DNA of 64,000 nt. It comes from Chitinispirillum alkaliphilum (lineage in GTDB: Bacteria > Fibrobacterota > Chitinivibrionia > Chitinivibrionales > Chitinispirillaceae). The stretch lies in assembly GCA_001045525.1 (NCBI GenBank), contig LDWW01000003.1, positions 220,454 through 284,453 of the forward strand, written 5' to 3'. Positions 26,051 to 34,509 of this stretch are shown here, piece by piece (within the stretch, counting starts at the first letter, position 1; each line of letters opens with the position of its first letter). The notes beneath the pieces are model-generated. The model saw only the letters and a program-made list of their open reading frames with translations. It was not told where the DNA came from and made no database searches. The position numbers and the translations under genes are program-made.

Positions 26051-26332
26051 CTCTACACCTCTTTTGTTATAAGATAAAGACCGGGGGGTTTTAACTGCCA
26101 ATGTCATTCAAAGTTTGTGCCGTTTGGCGGGGTTTCTCACTCCTTTCCCATACTGGGAATTAATTTGGGAAAAATATTGCCGGGAGTGCTTGTTGAGGAG
26201 GTTTTGGGGCGTTTTAATTTGGCACGGAATTTGTTTGTATAAAGAGTGCGCAAACAGAGAAGAAGATCTTCTTGCATTTATTACGCCTGTTTTTCAGGAT
26301 TAAACTTTTCACCATTTTCAAAGGAATGTTGT

Positions 26333-26626
26333 ATGTCTCAGAAGCTTTACATTGGTAACCTCCCTTACAGAACAACCGAAAACGATATCAAAACCCTCTT
26401 CTCAAAGTACGAACCGATTCACTCTGTTGTGCTGATCTCCGACCGGGAAACCGGAAGGTCACGTGGTTTTGGGTTTATTGAACTTGAGCCCGAAAGTGCG
26501 GATGCGGCTATCAGTGAACTCGGTGACACTATTTTCGGTGGCAGAAATCTAAGAATCAGCAAAGCACGGGACAGAGAGGAAAATGTCGGATCAATGCCAC
26601 GATCTCACGCTTTCAACCGCAGTTGA
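26333..26626 (+). CDS. RRM-domain RNA-binding protein
   Basis: 97 residues. RNP2 is KLYIGNLPY and RNP1 is RSRGFGFIEL, the two signatures of the RNA recognition motif as in cyanobacterial Rbp proteins. The C-terminal tail is short and basic. AAGGA precedes ATG 26333; the longer frame from 26246 has no support. Such proteins often respond to cold or other stress. A terminator follows. Confidence 0.9.
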   Translation: MSQKLYIGNLPYRTTENDIKTLFSKYEPIHSVVLISDRETGRSRGFGFIELEPESADAAISELGDTIFGGRNLRISKARDREENVGSMPRSHAFNRS

Positions 26627-26679
26627 TTGAAGCTCTGTTTGCAGATCTGACACACCAGCCAACTAAGAATCTTCCCGGT

Positions 26680-26712
26680 GAGAAAAAAGGGGGGGGGGCT
26701 CCCTTTTTTCTC
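26680..26712 (+). terminator. Terminator after the RRM gene
   Basis: GAGAAAAAAGGG (26680-26691) pairs with CCCTTTTTTCTC (26701-26712). The loop is G-rich and is part of a run of ten G (26689-26698). It is symmetric in A and T, so it could act in both directions. Confidence 0.65.
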
Positions 26713-26857
26713 CTGTGGAATTTTTTTTTGCAGTATTTTGATTTCTGGTCCGGACTGTTTTGCTCTGCCTTTTTAAACCATTTTTTTTAGATGGAAATTC
26801 GTTGCCCGCGCAGAATGGCATTTTCATTGCTCCTTTTTTCGCAAAGGGAGGTGAAAA

Positions 26858-29119
26858 ATGTGGATAAAGTGGTTTCCATGGAAATTTGTTCTTAAGAGAG
26901 TTGCAAGAGCGCAGGGTTTTATAGATCCGGTGATGTTGATGTCCCGTTTCAGCCAGTTTGCCCAGCCTGCGGAGGTGTTGGCTCCGGTGGAGCTTTTAAG
27001 GGCAGGGGCGGTTCTTCATGCAAGGGGACTTATTAACAGTCAGGTAATTCAGCACAATCTCGACTGGGTGTGGCCTTATTGGGCTGAGCGGCAGTTTGAA
27101 CCGACTGATCCCTCCTTTGTTCCAAGGGCATTTTCAATTTCCCAGATCAATCTCACCCACAGGAACTGGACCGCTGTTGGGGTGCCCGGGGTTTCAGAAA
27201 CACCGGTTGTGGATCCGCGTGGTTTGGTGATGCCGTTTTATGATTCATGGAGCATAGATGTGTGGATTATCGCTAAGGATGGGCGGCGGCTTATCCCCTC
27301 CAGGTCTGCAGAGGCAAAGCAGGAGGTTCGGTATGAAAACGGCTACAGGGTTGTGACACTTTTTGATCAGGATGGGATGAAACTTCGTACCAGTGTTGAG
27401 GTGGACCTTAGAAATGGTCTTCCGGTATGCAGGGTTGAGAGTGAGGGTAAATGCAGGGGAGGAGGTTACCTTGTGGTGTCTCTTCGGCCCTATAATCCCG
27501 AAGGGATCTCTTTTATACATAAGATCAAACTGATGCCTTCGGCAAAGGGGTGGCAAATAGACCGTAATCAGCAGGTGTGGTTTGACCAAAAACCCTCCTT
27601 TTACCGTTTCTCCAACTACCAGAGGGGGGATGTGTACCATTGGGTTGATTCAAAAACAGAGGAGAGCAAAAAGATGGTGTCCTGTGATGTGGGGATGGCC
27701 ACTGCACTTGCCGCCTACAGCATAGACTCACGGGGTGGGAGCGTTGCGGTTGATATACCGCTTTTCTCCGGAAAAACCGGTGAGAGAAAACTCCCCGTTA
27801 ACCAGGGCAGCACTGAGCTTTGGGAAAAGGGGGTTAAGCAGGCTTCAAAGGTTCAGTTTGATGTAAACGGCTATGGCAGACTATATGAATTGGCTCTGAG
27901 GACCTTGATCCTTCACACTTCAGGAGAGTGTTATGCGGGCCCCTACACCTATAAGAGGTTTTGGTTCAGAGACAGTGCTTTTATAGTTAATGCCCTTGTG
28001 TGCGCAGGGCTTAATGAGAGGGCGCGTAAAGTGATAGAGAGTTACTTTTCACGCCAGACTTCATCAGGTTATTTCCTCTCCCAGGATGGTGAATGGGATT
28101 CAAACGGGCAGGCCCTCTGGGCGATAATGCGCTACTGCATGCTGGGTAGGGAAAAACCTGCTCAGAACTGGCGGGAACCGATAATCAAGGCCTGTTCCTG
28201 GATTGCCGAGAAACGGAGAGAAACTCATATTCTTTCTCCCTTTGCGGGACTCATGCCTTCGGGGTTCAGCGCTGAGCATCTGGGGTTGAATGATCACTAC
28301 TACTGGGATAATTTCTGGAGTGTAGCGGGTCTTGGTGCCGGAGCATATCTGCTCAGGGAATTGGGTGATGAAAAGATGGCTGACAAGTTTATGGAGGAGA
28401 GAAAGGAGTATATGATCGCCATAGAGAGCTCTTTGGAGAAGGTAAACGGGACCGGACGCGGACCCGCAATGCCGGCTTCTCCAAACCGCAGACTCGACAG
28501 CGGGTCGGTGGGTTCTCTTGCTGCAGGATATCCTCTTGAGCTGTGGGAGGAAAAAGATAAAAGGGTTACTGAAACGGCTGATTATCTCTATCAACACTGT
28601 CTTATAGACGATGCCTTCTATCACGATATAAGCCACTCCGGCATTAACCCTTATCTGTCGCTTCACATCGCGCAGGTGATGCTCAGAGCGTCCAACCCCG
28701 CATTCTCAACAATAATGCATGCCATAAGCGATCTGGCTTCCCCAACCGGTCAGTGGCCTGAAGCAATTCACCCACAGCTTAAAACCGGCTGTATGGGGGA
28801 TGGTCAGCACACGTGGGCGGCTGCGGAGTGGATAGTAATGGTCAGGAACTGCTTCATTAGGGAGGAGAAAAATTCACTTATTCTCTGTCAGGGGATATTT
28901 CCCTCATATCTAAACCAGGGTAAAACCCTCTTCTTTGGGCCAGCACCAACCAAATTCGGCCCCTGCAGAGTTCAGGTCTCAAAAGAGGAGGGCAACGGCA
29001 TCGTGGTTAAATGGTCGGGAGACTGGAGAGGTGAAGAGCCGGATATAGTGGTGGCACTGGCAGGTACAGAGGGGCATAAGGTTCAAAGGGGAGCGGGTTT
29101 TTTGCAACTGGAGAGTTAG
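26858..29119 (+). CDS. Six-hairpin glycosidase-like protein (amylo-alpha-1,6-glucosidase/GH15-like)
   Basis: 753 residues, no signal peptide. The N-terminal ~330 residues look like a beta-rich domain. The C-terminal half has the (alpha/alpha)6 features of glucoamylase and debranching-type enzymes: YKRFWFRDSAFIVNAL, GEWDSNGQALWAIMRYC and the late HTWAAAEWI. It is cytoplasmic and likely acts on alpha-glucan. It is followed after one base by a GT4 gene, with TreS-maltokinase further on. Substrate not deducible from sequence. Confidence 0.75.
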   Translation: MWIKWFPWKFVLKRVARAQGFIDPVMLMSRFSQFAQPAEVLAPVELLRAGAVLHARGLINSQVIQHNLDWVWPYWAERQFEPTDPSFVPRAFSISQINLTHRNWTAVGVPGVSETPVVDPRGLVMPFYDSWSIDVWIIAKDGRRLIPSRSAEAKQEVRYENGYRVVTLFDQDGMKLRTSVEVDLRNGLPVCRVESEGKCRGGGYLVVSLRPYNPEGISFIHKIKLMPSAKGWQIDRNQQVWFDQKPSFYRFSNYQRGDVYHWVDSKTEESKKMVSCDVGMATALAAYSIDSRGGSVAVDIPLFSGKTGERKLPVNQGSTELWEKGVKQASKVQFDVNGYGRLYELALRTLILHTSGECYAGPYTYKRFWFRDSAFIVNALVCAGLNERARKVIESYFSRQTSSGYFLSQDGEWDSNGQALWAIMRYCMLGREKPAQNWREPIIKACSWIAEKRRETHILSPFAGLMPSGFSAEHLGLNDHYYWDNFWSVAGLGAGAYLLRELGDEKMADKFMEERKEYMIAIESSLEKVNGTGRGPAMPASPNRRLDSGSVGSLAAGYPLELWEEKDKRVTETADYLYQHCLIDDAFYHDISHSGINPYLSLHIAQVMLRASNPAFSTIMHAISDLASPTGQWPEAIHPQLKTGCMGDGQHTWAAAEWIVMVRNCFIREEKNSLILCQGIFPSYLNQGKTLFFGPAPTKFGPCRVQVSKEEGNGIVVKWSGDWRGEEPDIVVALAGTEGHKVQRGAGFLQLES

Positions 29120-29120
29120 T

Positions 29121-30422
29121 ATGAACATAATTATGCTTACCAATACATTTCTCCCCTTTGTGGGAGGAGTGGAGAAATCGGTAGATTCTTTTTCAGCAGG
29201 TTTAAGGAAGTTGGGGCACAGGGTTAAAATTGTTGCCCCCAGTTACAAGGGTTATAACGAAACAGATGAGAATGTAATAAGGGTTCCTGCCCTTCAGCAG
29301 TTTAATGGTACCGATTTTTCGGTACAGTTACCTGTTCCAGGCATACTGAAAAGCAATCTCAAAACCTTTACTCCCCATATCGTTCATTCTCACCATCCGT
29401 ATCTCTTGGGAGATACGGCTCTGAGGCTTGCAGCTCAGCTGAGAGTGCCTGTTGTGTTTACATTTCACACATATTATGAGCGCTACACTCACTATGTTCC
29501 CGGAAATTCGCCTGCACTGAGGAGATTTGTTCGTGCCCTGGCTACCGGTTATGCCAATCTTTGTGACTGTGTTATAGCTCCCAGTCAAAGCGTGGCAGAT
29601 GAAATAAGAAACCGTGGTGTTGTGTCACCAATGAAGGTCATTCCCACCGGTATATCACTATCAGATTATTCCAAAGGGGATGGCAGGGGTTTTAGAAAAA
29701 GGAATGGAATCCCATCCAGAGCCTTTTTAGTTGGCTTCATCAGCAGAATTGCTCAGGAGAAAAATGTAGAGTTTCTTGCAAAAGCGGTAAAGTTTTTCCT
29801 GAGAAAAAACAAAAATGCACATTTCCTGGTTGTTGGTGATGGTCCATGCAGGGAAAAAGTTATGGGGTTATTTGCTCAAAGCGAATTTTCTGACCGTTTT
29901 CACTACTGCTCTACCCTGTGTGGAACCGATCTGATTGATGCATATCACTCACTTGATGTTTTCTCATTCTCTTCTCACACAGAAACACAAGGCCTGGTTC
30001 TTACTGAGGCACTGGCTGCGGGTGTTCCTGTTGTGGCACTTGATGTACCCAATGTGCGGGAGATTGTCAAGGACAAGTTTAATGGCAGACTGGTTGGAAG
30101 TGAGAACGTGGAGTGTTTTGCTCACAACCTCTCCTGGGTTGCTGAGAGAAGTGGGGTGAAAAGAGCCATGTTGAGGGAAAATGCCCTGAGCAGTGTTAAA
30201 GAGTATGATTTTGAATGTTGTGTCAAAAAGGTTCATGATATTTATGCAGATCTTGTGAGCAGAAATTACACCTTCAGGGAACGCAATGACAGCTCATGGG
30301 AGAGAGCTATGCGAATGATCAAAGCAGAGCTCGAACTCGTAAGGAACATGACCAAGGCAACAGGAGCTGCAATAGCCGAAAGGAGGGTTGAAGGCGGAGA
30401 GGCTGATACCAGGAAAAAATAA
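29121..30422 (+). CDS. GT4-family glycosyltransferase
   Basis: 433 residues with the GT-B fold of family GT4. The N terminus is IIMLTNTFLPFVGGVEKSVD, the nucleotide-sugar half has VGFISRIAQEKNVEFL, FSFSSHTETQGLVLTEALA and GVPVVALDVPNVREIV. It resembles glucosyltransferases that make diglucosyl-diacylglycerol or trehalose/glucan precursors, and could be either. It starts one base after the glycosidase stop, so the two form an operon. The last ~40 residues are a basic, helical extension. Confidence 0.85.
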   Translation: MNIIMLTNTFLPFVGGVEKSVDSFSAGLRKLGHRVKIVAPSYKGYNETDENVIRVPALQQFNGTDFSVQLPVPGILKSNLKTFTPHIVHSHHPYLLGDTALRLAAQLRVPVVFTFHTYYERYTHYVPGNSPALRRFVRALATGYANLCDCVIAPSQSVADEIRNRGVVSPMKVIPTGISLSDYSKGDGRGFRKRNGIPSRAFLVGFISRIAQEKNVEFLAKAVKFFLRKNKNAHFLVVGDGPCREKVMGLFAQSEFSDRFHYCSTLCGTDLIDAYHSLDVFSFSSHTETQGLVLTEALAAGVPVVALDVPNVREIVKDKFNGRLVGSENVECFAHNLSWVAERSGVKRAMLRENALSSVKEYDFECCVKKVHDIYADLVSRNYTFRERNDSSWERAMRMIKAELELVRNMTKATGAAIAERRVEGGEADTRKK

Positions 30423-30821
30423 ATTCTCATTTTGGATATTTGTTGCTACCATTTTAGAAATTTTATAACCGATAGTTGCTTTTTTGATCGTTTTAGTACG
30501 AGCATACTTTTTGCATATGTGTTTTCTGTTGATTGGAATGCTGGAAGGGTTGCTCGGGCTGATATCTGTTGCTTACAACCAATTAAACTTATTTCTCATG
30601 TGTTAAATTCAGTAGCGCCACAACTCATACTTCTGCCCTTGCAGGTATGTGCGAGTGTTCGATTCCTATTAAAACTCAGGTGATTTCAAAAGTATGTATT
30701 TTTACATTACAAATTCAGTAAATCAGTTGTATTTTCATTGGATCGTTTGTTTGATAAAAAATATACAGAGCGACTGTTAAAACTAACTTATTTGCCTGCT
30801 AAGGCATTTTAAACGATTAAT
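30423..30821. other. AT-rich intergenic region
   Basis: About 399 bases between the GT4 gene and the second enzyme I gene. An 83-codon ORF (30432-30683) has no family resemblance and no ribosome binding site. A GTTCGATTC string near 30655 does not fit a tRNA. I see nothing else. Confidence 0.5.
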
Positions 30822-32453
30822 ATGAGAAAACATAAACCACAGGAACGAATTTTTTATGGCACAGGCATATCTGATGGCCTTGCAATGGGGCGAGCTGTTA
30901 TATACACAGATATTCTGCTCAGAGATCATGAACTTTATACTATAGGGCAAAAAGATGTAAAAGAGGAACTTAACAGAATAGAAATGGCCTTCAGGGAGGT
31001 ATCAAATGACCTTCATGCCTCTGCTTTGCGCATTGAAAAAGAACTTAACTCTCATATGGCAGGGATATTCAGAGCGCAGATAGAGATCCTCAACGATAAA
31101 CTGCTTTTAGATGAAATAAAGGCTGAGTTAGAAACTGAGCTGATAAATGCTGAGCAAATTATTAAAAGGGTGTTTCGAAAATGGGAGCTGCGCTTCAGAC
31201 AACTCAATGATGAGCAGATGTCATGCAAAGCTGACGATATATTGGACTTAAGCAGAAAAATGCTTAGAGCTCTTATTGGAATTCACGCACACACCCTTGA
31301 ACATCTTCCTCAGGGAAGTATCATTGTTGCTAAACGTTTGTTACCCTCAGACACCGTATTTCTATCAAGGAATAATACCCGTGGCATAGTAACGGAATTT
31401 GGTGGGCCAGCCAGTCATGCTGCACTTCTTACAAAAGAGATCGGGGTGCCAGCTTTAAGCAAAATTCCTGATGTTATCAATATCATTGAAAACAGAGATT
31501 TAATTTTGCTTGACTGTATTAATGGGCATTTGGTGATTAATCCAGAAGAGAAGACCAGAAAGAACTTTGAGAAAAGAATTGAGGAGAGAAAGGTCTATCT
31601 GATCAATTCGAGTAAGAGTTGCTGTGAGGCATCAATCCGAAAGAATGGGCAGGTGGTTAGTGTATTGGCAAATGTAAGTTGCAGGCGTGATGTTGAGGTA
31701 GCTTTGAAAAATGGAGCAGAAGGTATAGGTTTGTTCAGAATAGAAAATATCTATCTTTCACGTAAATTGCCACCTACAACTCAGGAACTTATAGATGAAA
31801 TCAGGCATACAATTGAACCTGCTCAGGATAAGATGATAACAATACGTCTTCTGGATGTCGGGGGAGATAAAAAGCTTACTTATCTCAATTACTCCTCTGG
31901 GGAGGATTCCTTTCTGGGAAGAAGGGGAGTACGCTTCCTGCTTGAGTTCCCCGAGCTTCTCTACACTCAATTCAATGCTTTGATTAAACTTTCTGAAAAT
32001 TTCAATATCAGAATTTTAGTTCCTATGGTGACTTTCTTTCAGGAAATGGGATTGATAAGAGAAATATTTGATGATTTGACCACCGGGTTGCAGAGAGAAA
32101 AACCAATTCAACTTGGTGCGATGATTGAAACCCCTGCTGCCGCTTTGTGTGTGGAAGAATTCCTTCCGTTTGTGGACTTTCTGAGTATTGGGACAAATGA
32201 TCTGACACAATACACCATGGCCGTTGGTCGGGAAAACAGTAGTGTAACGCAGTATTTTGTGGAAAATCACCCATCCATTATCAAAATGATCGATCATGTG
32301 GTGAAAAATTCTGGTGGGATTCCAATATCTATATGTGGGGAACTTGCAGCAAAATTTGAGGCAATATCCACTCTAGTTGACAGTGGTATAGGTACACTCA
32401 GTGTTGCCCCCTCGCTTATTCCTCAGGTAAAAAATGTGATAAGGGAGTGTTAA
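30822..32453 (+). CDS. Phosphoenolpyruvate-protein phosphotransferase (PTS enzyme I), paralog 2
   Basis: 543 residues, a little shorter than the paralog at 403. The phosphohistidine is in FGGPASHAALLTKE (His about 199). The PEP domain has IRLLDVGGDK, SFLGRRGVRFLL, GTNDLTQYTMAVGRENS and SICGEL (with the catalytic Cys). The canonical LFRTE is LFRIE. It appears functional but divergent. No HPr or enzyme II lies beside it. No clear ribosome binding site precedes the ATG. Possible roles are a second, regulatory phosphorelay or specialised sugar uptake. Confidence 0.88.
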   Translation: MRKHKPQERIFYGTGISDGLAMGRAVIYTDILLRDHELYTIGQKDVKEELNRIEMAFREVSNDLHASALRIEKELNSHMAGIFRAQIEILNDKLLLDEIKAELETELINAEQIIKRVFRKWELRFRQLNDEQMSCKADDILDLSRKMLRALIGIHAHTLEHLPQGSIIVAKRLLPSDTVFLSRNNTRGIVTEFGGPASHAALLTKEIGVPALSKIPDVINIIENRDLILLDCINGHLVINPEEKTRKNFEKRIEERKVYLINSSKSCCEASIRKNGQVVSVLANVSCRRDVEVALKNGAEGIGLFRIENIYLSRKLPPTTQELIDEIRHTIEPAQDKMITIRLLDVGGDKKLTYLNYSSGEDSFLGRRGVRFLLEFPELLYTQFNALIKLSENFNIRILVPMVTFFQEMGLIREIFDDLTTGLQREKPIQLGAMIETPAAALCVEEFLPFVDFLSIGTNDLTQYTMAVGRENSSVTQYFVENHPSIIKMIDHVVKNSGGIPISICGELAAKFEAISTLVDSGIGTLSVAPSLIPQVKNVIREC

Positions 32454-33074
32454 TTAATTTCTACACAAAGTTACAATCATTAAAACTGTTTTGTATTCAC
32501 ATCTTTCAACATAACTGATAATTAACATGATAAATTTGATGGTTACAGACGAAATACATGTAAACTTATGAAGTATAATGCATGACTATAGCTGATAAAT
32601 TTCATCTCCATTTCAGGAGTTATGATTGTTTTTCAAAAAAAGGAGATTTCGGGATAGCAGAAGAATATTTGTTCACTTTCTGTATTACTTCCTGATTCAA
32701 GAGAATGAATCTTCTCTTAATTAAACAGCAGAAAGATTTCAGCCAGGTCTCAATCAGTACCTTTTTGGACCAACCCAAAAAGAAGAGCTGTAAGTAACTC
32801 TAAAACAATTTTCGCCAGGAAGTTAAATTTACAAAGATCGCAAAAAGACAAACGGGATTGTTGAGGTATTCTCCGGGAGGTATGCAAGGGGTTTTTCTGT
32901 TTAGTTTAAAATAGCGAGCTGCATATGTCTGTTGTTTTTCAAGTTTTGCAAAAAGGACCTTTCGTACGACAAACGGAGAAGACTTTCCGGGGCTATTAAT
33001 TGGGATATTAAACCACATTATAGATTTCAAAAGATAAGAGGCTTTGTATAACATTCAAAGCCTCTTATTACAGA
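32454..33074. other. Long non-coding stretch with nadE terminator
   Basis: About 620 AT-rich bases. The only notable structure is the terminator at 33034-33068. The 84-codon minus-strand ORF at 32800-33054 starts inside that terminator, has no ribosome binding site and no family resemblance, so I do not call it. Confidence 0.5.
33034..33068 (-). terminator. Terminator of the NadE-like gene
   Basis: ATAAGAGGCTTTG (33034-33046) pairs perfectly over 13 bp with CAAAGCCTCTTAT (33056-33068), loop 9 bases. On the minus strand it is followed by CTTTTGAAAT. It lies just past the stop. Confidence 0.75.
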
Positions 33075-34094
33075 TTATTCGATCTCATTTATTTTTTCGA
33101 CCAGCAGTGGTTTCATATGGCCATATTTAGTAGTTTTTCGTTTTGCATCAATATCATCAAATACAGACTGTACCTGTTTTGGAGTTAGTCCTGTTGCCTC
33201 ACATACACTTTGAGGTTTGAACCCATTGTTTTTTGAAAACAGGCAAAGATCCATAAATTGATACGGTAGGGAGAAGTAAAATTCCTCCTGAGTTTGCTCC
33301 ATGGGATAGGTATCAGTTGTAGGGGTTTGGTTAATGATTTTTTCAGGAATTCCCAGAAATTGAGCAAGTTGGTATACTTGAGTTTTATAAAGATGGGCAA
33401 TGGGTTTAAGGTCAGCGGATCCATCTCCGTTTTTAACAAAGAATCCCTGATCAAATTCAAGTCTGTTAGGACTTCCGGCTACGGCGTAATTCAGCCTGTC
33501 GGCGTGGTAGTATTCGATCATTTTCCTGGTTCTTTGTTTAAAATTAGTTGCGGCTACCAATTGCAGATAAGCCTGATGATTCATTCTTTCTTTGATAGTA
33601 GAGTTATCGGGCATTTGTATTACTATGTAAAACACCCTGTATTTTTCACCGAGCTTGGGCAATACTATTTTAAATGGGCAACCTGGCTGATAAGAGGGTA
33701 CTACACTTCTGATTGCCTCATTTTGGTACATGTAACATCCTGCGGCATCAAGCACAGGTGTGATGTCGCTTGTAACAGTTTCGATCCCGAGATGATCTGC
33801 AATCTGTTGCCCCAGAACTTTTGAATCTTCCGAGGATTGTCTTTCAGGCATAAAAATACCCAAGACTCGTTCTTTACCAAGTGCTTTTGCCAACAATGCA
33901 GCTGTAACACTGCTGTCTATACCTCCAGATAATCCAATTACTGCGCCCCTTTTCCTGAATACTTCTACCATATTCTTTTGAATGAAGGAGCAGATACGTT
34001 CGCATTCCCCTCCAGCATCGATACTGAGATCTTTCTCAGTAATCTGCCTGATTTCCGGAGAACTTGATTCCGGTTGCATCGTTTCCTGTGACAT
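33075..34094 (-). CDS. NAD synthase-like amide ligase (NadE family, divergent, ACP-linked)
   Basis: 339 residues. The ATP-pyrophosphatase P-loop is GLSGGIDSSVTAALL, and GSPNRLEFDQGFFVKNGDGS with LKPIAHLYKTQVYQLAQFL match the NadE fold. The C-terminal region reads TTDTYPMEQTQEEFYF where true NadE has a PSAxLWxGQTDE type motif, and an insertion sits around residues 150-190. It lies 37 bases after an acyl carrier protein gene. It may make NAD, or may have been adapted as an amide-forming or adenylating enzyme for a carrier-bound acid; the second is inference. ATG 34094 has GGAGG upstream. Confidence 0.7.
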   Translation of the reverse strand: MSQETMQPESSSPEIRQITEKDLSIDAGGECERICSFIQKNMVEVFRKRGAVIGLSGGIDSSVTAALLAKALGKERVLGIFMPERQSSEDSKVLGQQIADHLGIETVTSDITPVLDAAGCYMYQNEAIRSVVPSYQPGCPFKIVLPKLGEKYRVFYIVIQMPDNSTIKERMNHQAYLQLVAATNFKQRTRKMIEYYHADRLNYAVAGSPNRLEFDQGFFVKNGDGSADLKPIAHLYKTQVYQLAQFLGIPEKIINQTPTTDTYPMEQTQEEFYFSLPYQFMDLCLFSKNNGFKPQSVCEATGLTPKQVQSVFDDIDAKRKTTKYGHMKPLLVEKINEIE

Positions 34095-34131
34095 TGTACG
34101 TATCCTCCTCTGCTTCTGCCTCAATACTGAA

Positions 34132-34401
34132 TCATGAACACTGTTTCATTTGTTTTTTTTGAATGTAGGATGCAATACTGTTTACTGAGTCAAGGTTTTC
34201 AGGAATAAGTTCAGAGTCGTCTACGGCAATGTTGAAGTTTTTCTGAATGAAACTCACCATCTCCAGCACACCGGTAGAATCTACTATACCCTTCTCCAGA
34301 AAAGAATCATCATCACTGAATTTGATTGAATTTGTGCCCATGAGAAAGTTACTGTTTACAAATTCTATTATAGTACTTTTAACGTCTCTGTTTGTATCCA
34401 T
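34132..34401 (-). CDS. Acyl carrier protein
   Basis: 89 residues with the phosphopantetheine attachment motif at GIVDSTGVLEMV (Ser in DS). The helical pattern and acidic character fit the ACP family. It is not the housekeeping AcpP (which has DSLDTVE). GGAG precedes the ATG at 34401. It is flanked by a NadE-like gene and a B12/radical-SAM gene, so it probably carries a specialised acyl group. Confidence 0.85.
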   Translation of the reverse strand: MDTNRDVKSTIIEFVNSNFLMGTNSIKFSDDDSFLEKGIVDSTGVLEMVSFIQKNFNIAVDDSELIPENLDSVNSIASYIQKKQMKQCS

Positions 34402-34509
34402 CTGTAACACTCCACACTTTTAATGTTTACACAACATCTCAATTCTGTACCAGTTTACTTCAAACTGTATGCCACACTTTTCTTCAGCGTTCATTACGGT
34501 GAATAAAGA

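Noticed and set aside
30645..30675. GTTCGATTC resembling a tRNA T-loop
   Set aside because: The flanking bases do not form a T-stem or a cloverleaf.
30432..30683. 83-codon ORF between the GT4 gene and enzyme I
   Set aside because: No ribosome binding site, Cys/Phe-rich random-looking composition.
32800..33054. 84-codon ORF on the minus strand
   Set aside because: Starts inside the nadE terminator, no ribosome binding site, no family resemblance.
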